From: an uncultured Lachnospiraceae bacterium
GTDB taxonomy: Bacteria; Bacillota; Clostridia; Lachnospirales; Lachnospiraceae
Reading direction: 5' to 3'
DNA: 64,000 nt
Assembly (NCBI GenBank): GCA_910577105.1
Contig: CAJTMB010000014.1
Span: forward strand, 8,869 to 72,868
Shown: one piece after another, positions 62,510 to 64,000 of the stretch
Layout of the letters: every line of letters begins with the position of its first letter
Position numbering within the stretch: the stretch's first letter is position 1
The notes under the pieces: generated by a model
Seen by the model: the letters and a program-made list of their open reading frames with translations, nothing else
Told to the model about the DNA's origin: nothing
Databases searched by the model: none
Program-made: the position numbers and the translations under genes

Positions 62510-63880
62510 CTATATGTTACGGATAACCTTTTTGTATATTCTTGCAAGGAAATAGCTGCACATAAAAACCGACATCAGCTCCGCCACGGGAAACGCCCAC
62601 CAGATATTATTCACATTGCCCGTAAGGGATAACAGGTAGGCTACCGGAATCAGCACCACAAGCTGTCTGGCAATGGACACAATCATACTGTATACACCGT
62701 TCCCAAGGGCCTGGAACACACTGCACACCACGATACAGAAGCCGGCAAAGATAAAACTGAGGCAGATGGTTCTTAAAGCCGGTATTCCTACCTTCAAAAG
62801 TTCCGACGTGGCGTTAAACAGTCCCAAAAGCTTATCCGGGAACAGTTCCATGATAAGCAGTCCCACGAACATGATGGAAACCGCATACAGAATGCTCTGT
62901 TTCATGGTCTTGATTACACGCTCTTTATTTCCCGCGCCGTAATTAAATGCTATAATCGGCACCATGCCGTTGTTTAATCCGAACACAGGCATAAAGATAA
63001 AGCTCTGAAGCTTAAAATAAAGTCCGAATACGGTCTGTGCCACACCATATGCCGCAAGAATCAGGTTGATACTGTAAGTCATGACCGAACCGATGGCCTG
63101 CATAACGATGGATGGCGCCCCCACCGCATAAATCTGTCCGATAACCTGCAGCCTTGGCCTGAATCCTTTCAGTTTCATCCTGACTTCATCATTAAACCGG
63201 AAATGGAATATAATCGCCACTATGGCAGCCACAATCTGTCCACTTACGGTAGCCACCGCCGCACCTGCCGCCTCCATTCTGGGAAATCCAAACAGACCGA
63301 AAATCATAATCGGGTCAAGGATAATATTGACAATGGCGCCGATTCCCTGCGTAATCATGGTGTGAAATGTCTTTCCCGTCGCCTGCAGCAATCTCTCAAA
63401 AACAATCTGCAAAAACATACCGATAGAGCAGGTGCAGCAGATTGTCAGATAAGATATGCCATATGCCCTGACCTCCGGAATATCCGTCTGGCTTTCCATA
63501 AACGGCCTGACAATGGTAAAACCTGCCGCCAGAAACAGCAGGTAACAGATTACTGCCAGAAACACGCCGTTTTCCGCTGTCCTGTTTACTTTTTCAAAGT
63601 CCTTTTCTCCCAGTGAGCGGGATAAAAGCGCATTGATACCCACTGCCGTACCCACGCCGATGGCAATCATCAGGCTCTGCACCGGAAACGCAAGGGATAC
63701 TGCACGCACTGCATACTCATTTACCCGGGATACAAAAATACTGTCCACAATATTGTAAAGCGCCTGCACCAGCATGGAAATCATCATGGGCAGAGACATG
63801 CTGAGAAGCAGTTTATTTACCTCCATGGTTCCCATTTTATTTTCTTTTAATTCCGTTTTTATCTCTTTCGTTTCCGCCAT
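62510..63880 (-). CDS. MATE family efflux transporter
   Basis: A 456-residue transporter with 12 hydrophobic segments in two homologous halves, of the DinF/NorM-like MATE family (LLLSMSLPMMISMLVQALYN near the start, GLNNGMVPIIAFNYGAGN at the start of the second half). It exports cationic drugs or metabolites in exchange for sodium or protons; the substrate is unknown. CGAGGAATAG precedes the ATG. No regulator is adjacent. Confidence 0.93.
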   Translation of the reverse strand: MAETKEIKTELKENKMGTMEVNKLLLSMSLPMMISMLVQALYNIVDSIFVSRVNEYAVRAVSLAFPVQSLMIAIGVGTAVGINALLSRSLGEKDFEKVNRTAENGVFLAVICYLLFLAAGFTIVRPFMESQTDIPEVRAYGISYLTICCTCSIGMFLQIVFERLLQATGKTFHTMITQGIGAIVNIILDPIMIFGLFGFPRMEAAGAAVATVSGQIVAAIVAIIFHFRFNDEVRMKLKGFRPRLQVIGQIYAVGAPSIVMQAIGSVMTYSINLILAAYGVAQTVFGLYFKLQSFIFMPVFGLNNGMVPIIAFNYGAGNKERVIKTMKQSILYAVSIMFVGLLIMELFPDKLLGLFNATSELLKVGIPALRTICLSFIFAGFCIVVCSVFQALGNGVYSMIVSIARQLVVLIPVAYLLSLTGNVNNIWWAFPVAELMSVFMCSYFLARIYKKVIRNI

Positions 63881-63923
63881 TTACTATTCCTCGCTATTTT
63901 TATAAAACAGATTTTACAGTACA

Positions 63924-63947
63924 AAAAAAGACCATATGGTCTTTTTT
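63924..63947. terminator. Rho-independent terminator next to tRNA-Lys
   Basis: AAAAAAGACC-ATAT-GGTCTTTTTT, fully symmetrical. It follows the tRNA-Lys gene on the minus strand. Confidence 0.8.
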
Positions 63948-63949
63948 AG

Positions 63950-64000
63950 TGAAGCACGGGGGATTCGAACCCCCGACAACCTGATTAAAAGTCAGGTGCT
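63950..64000 (-). tRNA. tRNA-Lys (anticodon TTT), 3' part
   Basis: The window ends inside the gene. Visible are the anticodon arm CTGAC with loop TTTTAAT region (anticodon TTT), the T arm CGGGG/CCCCG with TTCGAAT, acceptor 3' strand GTGCTTC and discriminator A. The D arm and 5' end lie beyond position 64000. Confidence 0.88.

Noticed and set aside
1..64000. CRISPR array, rRNA operon, transposase or integrase gene
   Set aside because: None was found. The only repeats are the foldback copies, the tandem hairpin array and a 22-bp duplication; no direct-repeat/spacer pattern, recombinase motif or rRNA sequence is seen.

Overview
The window looks like chromosome of an anaerobic, spore-forming Clostridia, most likely Lachnospiraceae. 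Evidence for this: an alpha/beta-type small acid-soluble spore protein (45942-46142), DUF4364 and DUF4250 proteins, a permuted GH3 glycosidase, a PPi-type phosphofructokinase, several LytTR regulators, and strong GGAGG ribosome sites before most starts. The species cannot be named from sequence alone.

Layout. 1-5.6 kb: PadR regulator, two envelope proteins, a NUDIX hydrolase/rRNA methyltransferase pair, and a LytTR-DUF3021 regulatory pair. 5.6-17.7 kb: tRNA-Pro, a nitrilase-family amidase, pepD, a Cu/Zn-SOD-like protein, the infC-rpmI-rplT operon with its attenuator leader, malic enzyme, a radical SAM protein, rarA and an esterase. 17.8-19.7 kb: an AT-richer two-gene RloA/RloB (AbiL-type) defence cassette. 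19.9-28.5 kb: polysaccharide deacetylase, a GGDEF protein, a large surface protein next to a sensor kinase/LytTR response regulator pair, and an IbrA/IbrB pair. 28.9-35.7 kb: small regulators, an ASKHA protein, Uma2, gene remnants, and a WYL regulator beside a ClbS-like protein. 35.8-43.9 kb: clpB, an alanine-type symporter, and a LacI/GH3 operon. 43.9-52.5 kb: AT-richer accessory stretch with a second LytTR-DUF3021 operon, the spore protein, acetyltransferases and several broken genes. 52.5-64 kb: CYTH phosphatase, malQ-glgP-lacI-PFK (glycogen/maltodextrin use and glycolysis), YfhO, tRNA-Leu, a MATE exporter and tRNA-Lys.

The most unusual feature is an interspersed foldback element with six copies: 4351-4520, 8275-8445 (minus), 10445-10577, 28572-28754, 38404-38560 and 62334-62500. 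Each copy is a 130-185 bp near-perfect hairpin. The outer stems differ in sequence between copies but stay complementary within each copy, while short unpaired motifs (ACGYWYKCRCTC, AGYGGYAC-TAG and usually AAGGACC) are conserved. The copies first look like two families, but these motifs align across both. This is the pattern expected of a selected RNA or DNA structure. I do not recognise it as a named family.

A second theme is gene decay. Four reading frames are each broken by one base, in or beside a short homopolymer. Several other genes are truncated or internally deleted.
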